64,000 nucleotides of DNA from Streptomyces sp. NBC_00576 (GTDB taxonomy: Bacteria; Actinomycetota; Actinomycetes; Streptomycetales; Streptomycetaceae), in contig NZ_CP107780.1 in assembly GCF_036345175.1 (NCBI RefSeq), positions 4,650,001-4,714,000 on the forward strand. The letters run 5' to 3'. Within the stretch, counting starts at the first letter, position 1. Every line of letters begins with the position of its first letter. The notes beneath the pieces were generated by a model. It did no database searches and was not told where the DNA came from. It worked only from the letters and a program-made list of their open reading frames with translations. Of the stretch, positions 50,426 through 58,017 are shown one piece after another. The position numbers and the translations under genes are program-made.

Positions 50426-51559
50426 ATGACCACTGCACTCCCCGCCACCCCCCTCGCCCCGACCGCCGTCACCGCACTCGCAGCGCGGTACGCCCGCGCG
50501 TCGGAGGACGCCGGGCGACTGCACCCGGAGGTGGTCAACGCCCTCCCCTCGGCCGGATTCGCCCGCCACTTCGTGCCGCGCCGCTGGGGCGGCCGGGCGG
50601 GCGGCTTCACCGAACTGGTGAACGCCGTGGCCGCGGTCGGCGAGGGCTGCGCCTCCACCGCCTGGTGCTGCGCGTTACAGGCCGGGCACGCCCGGCTCGC
50701 CGCCCATCTCCCGGAGCGCGCGCAGGCGGAGCTGTGGGCCGACACCCCCGACACCGCGATCGCGGCGGCGGTCGTCCCACCGTCCGGCCAAGTGGCCCGT
50801 GTCCCCGGCGGTTGGCGGCTGACCGGGCGCTGGGCGTGGGCCAGCGGAGCGGACCACGCGGACTGGATACTCCTGGCCACGATCGAGGACCCGGAGGCCG
50901 GGCAGCCGCAGTACCGCGTCCTCGCGCTGCCCCGTCGGGATGTCCGGGTCCACCGCACCTGGGACAGCGTCGGCCTGCGGGGCACCGGGAGCGACACGGT
51001 CACGGTCGACGACGTCTTTGTGCCGGAGCACCGCTCCTTTCTGCGGGACGTCCTGCTGACCGGCGTGCGGGACGCGGACGCGGCCCCCTGCCATCGGGTG
51101 CCGTACACCCTGGTCGCCTCGCTCTTCTTCTGCGCGCCCGCCCTCGGGGCGGCCCGGGGCGCCCTCGACTCGTGGACAGCGCTCGCCCGGCAGCGCGGCG
51201 TGTCCGGCGATCCCGGCGTCCAGCAGACCCTCGCCCGCTGCTCCGCCGAGATCGACGCGGCCCAGCTGCTGCTGGAGACGGCGGCGAACCGGGCGGACCG
51301 GGCGGCGCTGACCCCTCCGGCGGCGTTCGAGCCGGAGACGGCGGCCCGCAACCAGCGTGACGCGGCGGTAGCCGTCGACCTCCTGGCGGGCGCGGTGGAG
51401 CGCCTCTTCCGCACGGCGGGCGTGCGCGCCCTGAGTCAGGACAGTCCCCTGCAACGCGCTTGGCGTGACATCCACGCGGTGGCCGCCCACGCGACCCTGC
51501 AACCGGGGCCGTCGGCGGCCGCGTACGCCGCCGGGGTGTTCACGGACGACCGCGCGTAG
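50426..51559 (+). CDS. Acyl-CoA-dehydrogenase-like flavin-dependent monooxygenase
   Basis: 377 aa. ATG with GAAAGGCAGG upstream. Acyl-CoA dehydrogenase fold of the hydroxylase branch (HsaA/HpaH/IboH-like): ASEDAGRLHPEVVNALPSAGFARHFVPRRWGG, GCASTAWCCALQAGHA, GGWRLTGRWAWASGADHADWILL and TVDDVFVPEHRS. The catalytic Glu of true dehydrogenases is not evident, and family members use FMNH2 from a partner reductase to hydroxylate or N-oxidise a tethered substrate. No reductase gene lies in the cluster. First gene of the gamma-butyrolactone-linked set. Confidence 0.85.
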   Translation: MTTALPATPLAPTAVTALAARYARASEDAGRLHPEVVNALPSAGFARHFVPRRWGGRAGGFTELVNAVAAVGEGCASTAWCCALQAGHARLAAHLPERAQAELWADTPDTAIAAAVVPPSGQVARVPGGWRLTGRWAWASGADHADWILLATIEDPEAGQPQYRVLALPRRDVRVHRTWDSVGLRGTGSDTVTVDDVFVPEHRSFLRDVLLTGVRDADAAPCHRVPYTLVASLFFCAPALGAARGALDSWTALARQRGVSGDPGVQQTLARCSAEIDAAQLLLETAANRADRAALTPPAAFEPETAARNQRDAAVAVDLLAGAVERLFRTAGVRALSQDSPLQRAWRDIHAVAAHATLQPGPSAAAYAAGVFTDDRA

Positions 51560-51605
51560 CCGCCGCAGCCGCTCCTTCCGCGTTCATCAGGGATCCCGAT
51601 AATAT

Positions 51606-51629
51606 TTGATTCCTTCGCGAAGGTTTTGT
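51606..51629. promoter_or_regulatory. ARE-like palindrome in the decarboxylase-like gene promoter
   Basis: Core CCTTCGCGAAGG (51612-51623) is a perfect 12-bp palindrome with A/T-rich outer arms, 18 bp before the ATG at 51642. It matches the ACCTTC-xx-GAA core of the boxes at 47256 and 50298 and is placed to block transcription of the 51642-55968 genes. Confidence 0.6.
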
Positions 51630-51641
51630 TTTACTCGAACC

Positions 51642-53231
51642 ATGACCGAATCCACCAGCTCCCATCCCGTGCCCGGGGAGAGTGCGCCATCACCTCTCCC
51701 CGGGCACCACCGGGCGAGCAGGGCACCGCTGGCCGACGCCGTGCTGGCAGTGGCCCGCAGGGACATCGCCTCGTTCCACGCCCTCCCGCTCTCAAACGGC
51801 CGTTCCATCCGCGACTCCGGGATCCGCGCCTCGTACGAGGCCCTGTTCGGAGTGGCCCACCTCGCCGCCGACGTGTCGTACAGCGGCACCATGCTCGACT
51901 CCTTCTTCCGACCCCGCGGCCCACTCCGTGAGGCCCAGCGCCTCGCGGCCCACAGCTTCGGCGCCGATGCGACGTACTTCCTGTCGACCGGCACCAGCAC
52001 CGCGAACCGCGCGGCGCTGACCGCGCTGGCCCGCCCCGGCAGCCGCGTGCTCGCCGACCGCAGCTGCCACCAGTCCGTGCACTTCGCACTCGGCGGGCTC
52101 GGCGCGGACGTCACGTACGCCCCCATGCAGAAGTGCTGCGGCGACTGCCCCCGGACGTTCGGCGACCTGCCCCGCCTGCTGGAGATGTTCCGCCGGGCCG
52201 TGGTGGAGGAGCGGCCCTACGACATCGTGGTCCTCTCGGCGGTCTCGTACGACGGCGTCCGCTACGACCTGCCGACCGTCCTCGCCGAGCTGGCCGCGGC
52301 CCACCCCGGGGTCCACGTCCTGGTCGACGAGGCCTGGGGCGCGGTGCACCGCTTCCATCCCCGGCTGCGCCCGCTGACCGCGCTGCATGCCGTGGAGGTG
52401 CTGCGCCGGACCGAGCCGGATCTGGCGATGACGGTGGCCGTGACGCACTCGGCGCACAAGTCGATGTCGGCGCTGCGGCAGGGCTCGTACCTGCACCTGG
52501 TCGGCGACGGCGAGGCGCAGGAGCGCATGGCGCAGGCGCTGTTCCAGCACCACACCACCTCGCCCAGCTTCCCCGTCCTGGCCAGCCTGGACCTGGCACG
52601 GCTGCAGGCGGAGACCGAGGGGGAGGCGTTGCTGGAGCGGTCGCTGACCCTGGCCCGCACCCTGCGCGGCGAACTCGGCACCGACCCACGGCTGTCCGCG
52701 TATCGAGCGCTCGGGCCGGAGGGACACCTCACCGACCCCGCGCTGCTGGTGAGCGACGACCCGACCAGGGTGCTGGTCGACATCAGCGCGCTGGGGATCA
52801 CCGCCGCCGACTTCCGGCGGATCCTGTTCGACGAGTACGCCCTGTACGTGGCCCGCGAGAGCGGCGACGCCGTGCTCTTCCACCTGCACATCGGGGTCGA
52901 CGAGGCCATGCTGCTGCGTCTGCTCGACGCGCTGCGCACCATCCAGCGCACCTACCGGACGGCGTCCGCGGCACTGACGCAGGGGACTTCCGAGCACTTC
53001 ATCATCGCGTACCCGCCGGGCATCCCGATCACGGTGCCGGGCGAGCGGCTGTGCGACCGGACCCTTGAGGAGATCGGCGCGCTGCGCTCCAGCGGATGCG
53101 AGATCTACACGCTGCGGCACTCGGCCACCACGACGGCCGCCACCAACGGAGCCACCACCGCCGTTACCGCCACCACCGCCACCACCACCGCCGACTCAAC
53201 AGAACGACTTGCCATGACGGGAAGGAACTGA
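51642..53231 (+). CDS. PLP-dependent Orn/Lys/Arg decarboxylase-like enzyme
   Basis: 529 aa from ATG at 51642; there is no clear ribosome binding site, so initiation may be leaderless. The fold-type-I PLP domain shows ATYFLSTGTSTANRAALTALARPGSRVLADRSCHQSVHFAL (phosphate and ring contacts), VLVDEAWGAVHRFHP (Asp for pyridine N) and the Schiff-base lysine in THSAHKSMSALRQGSYL (about residue 273). This is the signature of the Orn/Lys/Arg decarboxylase major domain. An unusual KCCGDCPRTF motif (about 165-175) and the lack of a wing domain set it apart. A Thr/Ala-rich low-complexity tail ends it. It may act on an amino acid or an aminoacyl intermediate. Three bases separate it from the adenylating enzyme. 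Confidence 0.82.
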   Translation: MTESTSSHPVPGESAPSPLPGHHRASRAPLADAVLAVARRDIASFHALPLSNGRSIRDSGIRASYEALFGVAHLAADVSYSGTMLDSFFRPRGPLREAQRLAAHSFGADATYFLSTGTSTANRAALTALARPGSRVLADRSCHQSVHFALGGLGADVTYAPMQKCCGDCPRTFGDLPRLLEMFRRAVVEERPYDIVVLSAVSYDGVRYDLPTVLAELAAAHPGVHVLVDEAWGAVHRFHPRLRPLTALHAVEVLRRTEPDLAMTVAVTHSAHKSMSALRQGSYLHLVGDGEAQERMAQALFQHHTTSPSFPVLASLDLARLQAETEGEALLERSLTLARTLRGELGTDPRLSAYRALGPEGHLTDPALLVSDDPTRVLVDISALGITAADFRRILFDEYALYVARESGDAVLFHLHIGVDEAMLLRLLDALRTIQRTYRTASAALTQGTSEHFIIAYPPGIPITVPGERLCDRTLEEIGALRSSGCEIYTLRHSATTTAATNGATTAVTATTATTTADSTERLAMTGRN

Positions 53232-53234
53232 CCC

Positions 53235-54818
53235 ATGATCAAGCTGACAGACATCCGTGCGCACGCCGCGCGCCGGCCCGGCCACCTCGCCATTGTCGAC
53301 GGCGACGTCCGGCTGACCTGGGCGAACCTGGCCGACAAGGTCGCCCGGGTGGCAAGCGCGATCGAACTCCGACTGCCCGAAAGGCGCCCGGCCCGCGCGG
53401 TGTTCGTCGCCGAGAACCGCTGGGAACTGGTCGTCGCCATGGCGGCCCTCAGTTCGCTCGGCATCCCCTGCGTCGGCCTCGACCACACCGCGGGACCGCG
53501 GGCCACCTCGGGTGCTCTGGAGCAGCTCCGGCCCACCGTCGTCATCAGTACCACCACGCACCGGCAGATCCTGACGGAGGCCGGCTGGCCCGCCGACCGC
53601 GACGTGCTGGACATACGCCTCGACAGCGACCCCCCGAAGGGCTCGCCGGGCGTCGCCTTCACCGATCTGCTGCTGGCCGCCCCCGGCGAACCGCAGCCGG
53701 TGGAACAGCCCTTCGAGGCGTTCTCCTTCACCTCCGGCACCAGCGGTATCCCGAAGCTGGTGATCCGCCGGACCTCGTTCGAGGCGCGTCGGTTCGCCGA
53801 TCTGGTCGACCAGTACTCCTTCGACGAGGACGATGTGCACCTCGTGACCGTCCCGCTCTACCACGCCTCAGGACCCGGCTGGGCGCGTATCTTCCTCACC
53901 CTCGGCGGAACGATCGTCCTCGGTCCGTACGACAACGTCGGCGAGCTGATCCGGCTGATCCAGGACGAGGGCGTCTCCACCACGCTCATGGTGCCGCCCG
54001 TTCTGACCAGGGTCGTGGCACACCCGGCGTCGGAGCACCTGCACAGGACCTCGCGGCTGCACTTCGTCCTCTCCGGCGGACGCCACCTCAACCGCTGGGT
54101 CGTCAACAGCGCGTGGGACCGCCTGGGCGCGGTGCTGCATCTCTACTACGGCACCACCGAGACCGGCGTGAACGTGATGATCGGCCCCGAGGAACTGCAC
54201 GTGGCACCCTGCCGCTCCGGCCGGCCCATGCCGGGCAACACGATCGCCGTCCTGGATCCGGAGGACCGTCCGCTGCCGAAGGGGCAGCGGGGCCGGGTGG
54301 CGATCGCCAGTTATCAGCTGATGGACACGTACGCCGCCGCCGAGCCCGGCTTCCTCACCCTCGACCACGGCGGCCGGACCCAGCGCTTCCTGCTCACCGG
54401 CGACAGCGGCTTCATCGACGAGGCCGGGCGGCTCGAACTCACCGGCCGCAACGACGGCGTGTCCAAGGCGGCGGGGGGCAAGCCGCTCGACGTCAACATC
54501 TTCGGTCTGGAGAACGACCTGATGGACCTGCCCTGCGTCCGGGAGACGGCCGTGCTGCGCACTCGGCTCCCCGAGGTGGGCGAGGTACTGGTCGTACCCT
54601 TCGCCGCGGTCGCTCCGGAGCGCCTGGAGAGCGGCCGACGGGCGGTCGAAGCCGCGTGCGAGCGGCGCGTGCCCTGCCTGCCCGCGTACGTCGTCCCGGT
54701 CGAGGCGATCCCGTTCAGCCCGACCGGCAAGGTCCGGGCGGCCCAACTGCTGGAGATGGTCCTCCCGTTGGTACGGGCCGCCGCGGCCGAGCGTGCGACG
54801 CGCCTCGTCCCCGCCTGA
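53235..54818 (+). CDS. Adenylate-forming enzyme (acyl-CoA ligase/A-domain-like)
   Basis: 527 aa ANL-superfamily enzyme. Core motifs: FSFTSGTSGIPKLVIRR (P-loop-like A3, about residues 160-175), LYYGTTETGVNVMIGP (A5, about 300), LLTGDSGFIDEAGRLELTGRNDG (A7/A8, about 395-418) and PFSPTGKVRAAQLLEM with the C-terminal catalytic Lys (A10, about 497). It activates a carboxylic acid as an adenylate and then joins it to CoA, a carrier or an amine; no carrier-protein gene is nearby, so an amide ligase or CoA ligase is more likely. It follows the PLP enzyme at 3-bp spacing; both probably act on the same compound. Confidence 0.88.
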   Translation: MIKLTDIRAHAARRPGHLAIVDGDVRLTWANLADKVARVASAIELRLPERRPARAVFVAENRWELVVAMAALSSLGIPCVGLDHTAGPRATSGALEQLRPTVVISTTTHRQILTEAGWPADRDVLDIRLDSDPPKGSPGVAFTDLLLAAPGEPQPVEQPFEAFSFTSGTSGIPKLVIRRTSFEARRFADLVDQYSFDEDDVHLVTVPLYHASGPGWARIFLTLGGTIVLGPYDNVGELIRLIQDEGVSTTLMVPPVLTRVVAHPASEHLHRTSRLHFVLSGGRHLNRWVVNSAWDRLGAVLHLYYGTTETGVNVMIGPEELHVAPCRSGRPMPGNTIAVLDPEDRPLPKGQRGRVAIASYQLMDTYAAAEPGFLTLDHGGRTQRFLLTGDSGFIDEAGRLELTGRNDGVSKAAGGKPLDVNIFGLENDLMDLPCVRETAVLRTRLPEVGEVLVVPFAAVAPERLESGRRAVEAACERRVPCLPAYVVPVEAIPFSPTGKVRAAQLLEMVLPLVRAAAAERATRLVPA

Positions 54819-54948
54819 TTCCGCACCGCCGCCCGCCGTACGGCGCCGTCCACCTCTGTTCTCCGCCTGTCCGTTCTCGGTCCTTCCCTTGTCCGTCCTT
54901 CCCTTGTCTGTCCCTCCGTTGTCCGTCCCCAACCCGACTGGAAGAGTC

Positions 54949-55968
54949 ATGGTCGATCAGAAGAACTACACCCGGGGCGTGTTGCTCTGCCTCGTGGCCA
55001 CCGTGTCCTGGGGAGCGATGTTCCCCATCATGGATGTGACCTTGCGGCACATCGACCCGTTCACCTTCACCTGCATGCGATACGCGATCGCCGGCGCCAT
55101 GTTCCTGCTGTTCCTGCGGATCCGCGAGGGCGCCGCGGGCCTCAAGCTCAAGGGCGAACGCATCGGCCTGGCCTGGCTGTTCGGTACCGCGGGCTTCGCC
55201 GGCTTCCAGTTCCTGGTGTTCTTCGGCCAGGACCTCATCGGCGAGCGGGGCGCCCTCAACGCCTCGATCATGATGGCGACCATGCCGATGATGGGCTTCC
55301 TGGTGAACTGGGTGCTGCGCAAGGTCGTGCCGCCCAAGGGCGCGCTGGCGTTCATCGCCATGTCCTTCGTCGGCGTCATCCTCGTCGTCTCGGAGGGCGA
55401 CCTCGGTTCCCTGTTCTCCCACCTGTCGGACTTCGGCCCCGACGCGCTGCTGCTGTTCGCCGCTCTGTGCTGGGTGGTCTACACGGCCGGCGCGTCCTAC
55501 TTCCCGACCTGGTCACCGATCAAGTACACGGCGATCACCACGGTTCTGGGACTCGGCAGCGCCACGGTCATCACCGCGATCATCCTGGCCGCGGGCGGCG
55601 TCCCGGTCCCGTCGGCCCACGCCGTGGGCACGATCCTGCCGGAGCTCGCCTACATGAGCGTCATCGCCGGCTTCGTGGGCGTGCTCGGCTGGAACTTCGG
55701 CAACAAGTACCTGGGCCCGCTCAACGGCGTCCTCTTCATGGACGTCGTCCCGGTCACGGCCTTCGTCATCTCCGCGCTGACCGGTGCGGTCCCCGCGGGC
55801 ATGCAGGTGGTGGGCGCCTCGCTGACGGCCCTCGCACTGGTCTTCAACAACCTCTACCTGCGCCGGATCGCGAAGCGAACGGCGGTCGCCCAGGCCGCGG
55901 CGAAGACTTCCGGGGCCGTCCCGGACGCCGCGGAGCAGAAGCAGGCTCCGGTGACGGCGGGCCGCTGA
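54949..55968 (+). CDS. EamA/DMT-family membrane exporter
   Basis: 339 aa with about ten transmembrane helices in two EamA repeats (first VLLCLVATVSWGAMFPIMDV ... GVILVVSEGD, second DALLLFAALCWVVYTAGAS ... LVFNNLYLRR). ATG with GGAAGAG upstream. Members export amino acids, nucleotides or metabolites. Placed last in the gamma-butyrolactone-linked set, it is the likely exporter of the cluster product. The 130-bp gap before it holds imperfect repeats of TCCTTCCCTTGTCCG (54880-54930). A terminator follows. Confidence 0.9.
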   Translation: MVDQKNYTRGVLLCLVATVSWGAMFPIMDVTLRHIDPFTFTCMRYAIAGAMFLLFLRIREGAAGLKLKGERIGLAWLFGTAGFAGFQFLVFFGQDLIGERGALNASIMMATMPMMGFLVNWVLRKVVPPKGALAFIAMSFVGVILVVSEGDLGSLFSHLSDFGPDALLLFAALCWVVYTAGASYFPTWSPIKYTAITTVLGLGSATVITAIILAAGGVPVPSAHAVGTILPELAYMSVIAGFVGVLGWNFGNKYLGPLNGVLFMDVVPVTAFVISALTGAVPAGMQVVGASLTALALVFNNLYLRRIAKRTAVAQAAAKTSGAVPDAAEQKQAPVTAGR

Positions 55969-55988
55969 GAACACAACGACACAACCAC

Positions 55989-56021
55989 CGGCAGCCGCGG
56001 AGCACGTGCCCGCGGCTGCCG
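55989..56021. terminator. Terminator after the exporter gene
   Basis: Perfect 12-bp stem CGGCAGCCGCGG (55989-56000) with CCGCGGCTGCCG (56010-56021), 9-base loop. Also positioned to end the convergent MBL gene transcript (stop at 56047). Confidence 0.75.
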
Positions 56022-56046
56022 CCGTATGTGCCGTCGGCCGGCGCCG

Positions 56047-56826
56047 TCAGTCCAGTTGCAGCCGGTCGGCCAGGCCCGCGGCGGTGAAGGCGGCCACCAC
56101 GTCGGCGCGGCCTTCGGTGAAATGGGCCCAGCTGTCGCAGTGGACGGGTACCACCCGGCGTGCTCCGAGGATGGTGGCCGCTTCGGCGGCCTGGGCGCTG
56201 TCGAGGACGAGCAGCGCGCCGTCGAAGATGGGGCGGCGGGGAGCCCCGGCGAAGAGGACGGCCGTGTCGACCTGGCCGAACCGCTGGGCGATCTCCTTGA
56301 CCAGGGTGAGCGAGGCGTTGTCGCCACTGACGTACACCGTGGGCAGGCCGTCCCCGGTCAGGACGAAGCCGACGACCTCGCCGGCGATCGCCTCCACCTC
56401 CGCGACACCCTCGGGTCCGTGCAGGGCGGGCGCGCCCGTCACGGTCACGGTGCCGCCGTCGGGGCGGCGCAGGGCGACGGATTCCCAGGGCGCGAGACCC
56501 TGGGCGGTGCCACCGAGACGGTCCGCGCCGCTGGGGGTGGTGAGAGTGAGGGGTACGTCGGCGAGGAGGGTCCGGCCGGAGTGGTCGAGGTTGTCGGGGT
56601 GCTGGTCGTGGGAGAGCAGGACCGCGTCGACGGTGCCGAGGTCGGCGGGCGTGACGGAGGAGGGCGCGGTCTTGGTCAGGGGCGGACCCTTGGGCGCCGG
56701 GTAGTCGCCGGGCGGGTCGAAGGTGGGGTCGGTGAGGAACCTCAGCCCGCCGTACTCGATGAGGGCGGTCGGGCCGCCGAACACGCGGACGGGAACCTGC
56801 TCACTGGGCGTGCCGACAGAAGCCAT
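56047..56826 (-). CDS. MBL-fold metallo-hydrolase (lactamase_B_2 type)
   Basis: 259 aa from ATG at 56826 (GAGGTG). UlaG/YtnP-like metallo-beta-lactamase fold: FGGPTALIEYGGLRFLTDPTFDPPGDYP, metal site VLLSHDQHPDNLDHSGR (a variant of H-x-H-x-D-H), GAPALHGPEG and VYVSGDNASL, then VVPVHCDSWAHF. The first metal-site histidine pair reads H-D-Q-H, a form I have seen in this subfamily, so activity is probably kept. Divergent from the CGNR regulator, with a triple operator-like repeat between them; likely that regulator's target. Confidence 0.85.
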   Translation of the reverse strand: MASVGTPSEQVPVRVFGGPTALIEYGGLRFLTDPTFDPPGDYPAPKGPPLTKTAPSSVTPADLGTVDAVLLSHDQHPDNLDHSGRTLLADVPLTLTTPSGADRLGGTAQGLAPWESVALRRPDGGTVTVTGAPALHGPEGVAEVEAIAGEVVGFVLTGDGLPTVYVSGDNASLTLVKEIAQRFGQVDTAVLFAGAPRRPIFDGALLVLDSAQAAEAATILGARRVVPVHCDSWAHFTEGRADVVAAFTAAGLADRLQLD

Positions 56827-56838
56827 GGAAGAAGACAC

Positions 56839-56893
56839 CTCACGGATGAGAGAAGGGTTATCCGTGAGATGAAGGTAGCCGTTTCTCACGGAT
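56839..56893. promoter_or_regulatory. Three copies of a 9-bp operator word in the divergent MBL/CGNR promoter
   Basis: CTCACGGAT at 56839-56847 and 56885-56893, and its exact complement ATCCGTGAG at 56860-56868. The first two form a perfect inverted repeat with 12-bp spacing. The third overlaps the first possible ATG of the CGNR gene. Typical of an autoregulated divergent pair. Confidence 0.65.
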
Positions 56894-56909
56894 GGCGGCA
56901 AGTCGTACC

Positions 56910-57518
56910 ATGAGAACCATGAGAATGCCCGTGGCCGCCGAGCCGCCCCCGCCGCCCGCACCGGGGGTGGAGCAGTACCCGGCACTCGACTTCGCCAACA
57001 GCGCTCCGGCCCTGCCTGGCGGCCAGTTCCTCGACCTGCTCGGCACCCCGGAGGCGGCCGATCAGTGGCTCACAGAACGCGGCCTCGCCCCGGCCGACGC
57101 CGGACTGCGGGAGGTGTGCGCCGCACGGTTGCGGTCGCTGCGCGAACAGATCCGCGCACTGCTCGCCTCCCGGGTCGACGGGCACGTCGCCCCACCGAGC
57201 GCTCTCTCCGCCGTCAACGACGCGCTGACCCGGGCACCCGCGGCTTCCCTGCTGTGCTGGGACCAGACCCACGGCCTGCACCGTGCCGCCTCACACCCCA
57301 CGACGCAGATCCTCGACCACGCCCTCGCGGTCCTCGCCGCCAACGCCGCCGACCTGCTCACCGGCCCCGACGCCGAACGCCTCGCCGCCTGCGGCTCCGC
57401 CCCCTGCAACCGCTACCTGCTGCGCACCGGCCGCCGCCACTGGTGCTCCACCCGCTGCGGCGACCGCGCCCGCGCGGCACGCGCCTACGCCCGGCGCACC
57501 CAACCCCAGGCGCACTGA
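56910..57518 (+). CDS. CGNR zinc-finger transcriptional regulator (ABATE domain)
   Basis: 202 aa from ATG at 56910; ATGs at 56892 and 56919 are alternatives, the first overlapping an operator word. N-terminal ABATE-type helical domain (YPALDFANSAPA ... LPGGQFLDLLGTPEAADQWL) and a C-terminal CGNR zinc finger with the ligand set CGSAPCNRYLLRTGRRHWCSTRCGDRARAARAYARR (about residues 155-195: two C-x4-5-C pairs and the basic recognition tail). It probably binds the CTCACGGAT words upstream, and the divergent MBL gene would be its target. Ligand unknown. Confidence 0.82.
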   Translation: MRTMRMPVAAEPPPPPAPGVEQYPALDFANSAPALPGGQFLDLLGTPEAADQWLTERGLAPADAGLREVCAARLRSLREQIRALLASRVDGHVAPPSALSAVNDALTRAPAASLLCWDQTHGLHRAASHPTTQILDHALAVLAANAADLLTGPDAERLAACGSAPCNRYLLRTGRRHWCSTRCGDRARAARAYARRTQPQAH

Positions 57519-57613
57519 CGGCGAGAACCTTCCCCATGAGCACACCACCGGACGAACCGCCCATCCACCGCGCCACAACCGGCCCGTGACGCGAGGAGGG
57601 CCGTACAGACTGC

Positions 57614-57648
57614 GCCGGGGCCGGGGCGACAACCGCCCCGACCCCGGC
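57614..57648. terminator. Terminator between CGNR and Fic-like genes
   Basis: 15-bp stem with one mismatch, GCCGGGGCCGGGGCG (57614-57628) and CGCCCCGACCCCGGC (57634-57648), 5-base loop. Convergent position between 57518 (+) and 57667 (-). Confidence 0.7.
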
Positions 57649-57666
57649 ACCCGTTCACCAAGGCCG

Positions 57667-58017
57667 TCACACAGCCCAGGACTTGAGCAACTCGGTCACG
57701 CTGCGGACCGTGCAGCTCTCCCTCTTCAGCTCGTTCGCGAGTGCGGAGACCCGCTGCTGGTCGAGCTTGGCCGGAATACCGGAGGCGACGAGGTATGCGT
57801 GGGCCACCGCGACGGCCGCCTTGAGATTCGACCGCTCCAGCCAGCGCATACGGCCGAGGGAGTGCGCGAGGGCCGCCGCCTTGGCGTACGGCCCCTGGTA
57901 GACCTCATGCCCGACGAGCACGGCTCGCTGCCGCCCGACGGCCGCGAGGGGAACGCCGTAGTCGTCGACGGCCGAGTCGTCCTGACCCGCCCGCTGCGCA
58001 ACCTCCCTCTCCCTCAA
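57667..58017 (-). CDS. Fic/Doc-like toxin protein, shortened and without the classical HPFxxGN motif
   Basis: 116 aa from a TTG at 58017 that overlaps the stop of the acyl-CoA ligase gene (TTGA). DYGVPLAAVGRQRAVLVGHEVYQGPYAKAAALAHSLGRMRWLERSNLKAAVAVAHAYLVASGI matches the helical core of Streptomyces fic-family toxin components, in which RWLERSN replaces the canonical HPFxxGN(K/G)R. The catalytic His is absent, so AMP transfer is unlikely unless another residue serves. The usual N-terminal first helix seems reduced. No antitoxin gene adjoins it. It may be decayed or have a different role. Confidence 0.6.
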   Translation of the reverse strand: MREREVAQRAGQDDSAVDDYGVPLAAVGRQRAVLVGHEVYQGPYAKAAALAHSLGRMRWLERSNLKAAVAVAHAYLVASGIPAKLDQQRVSALANELKRESCTVRSVTELLKSWAV

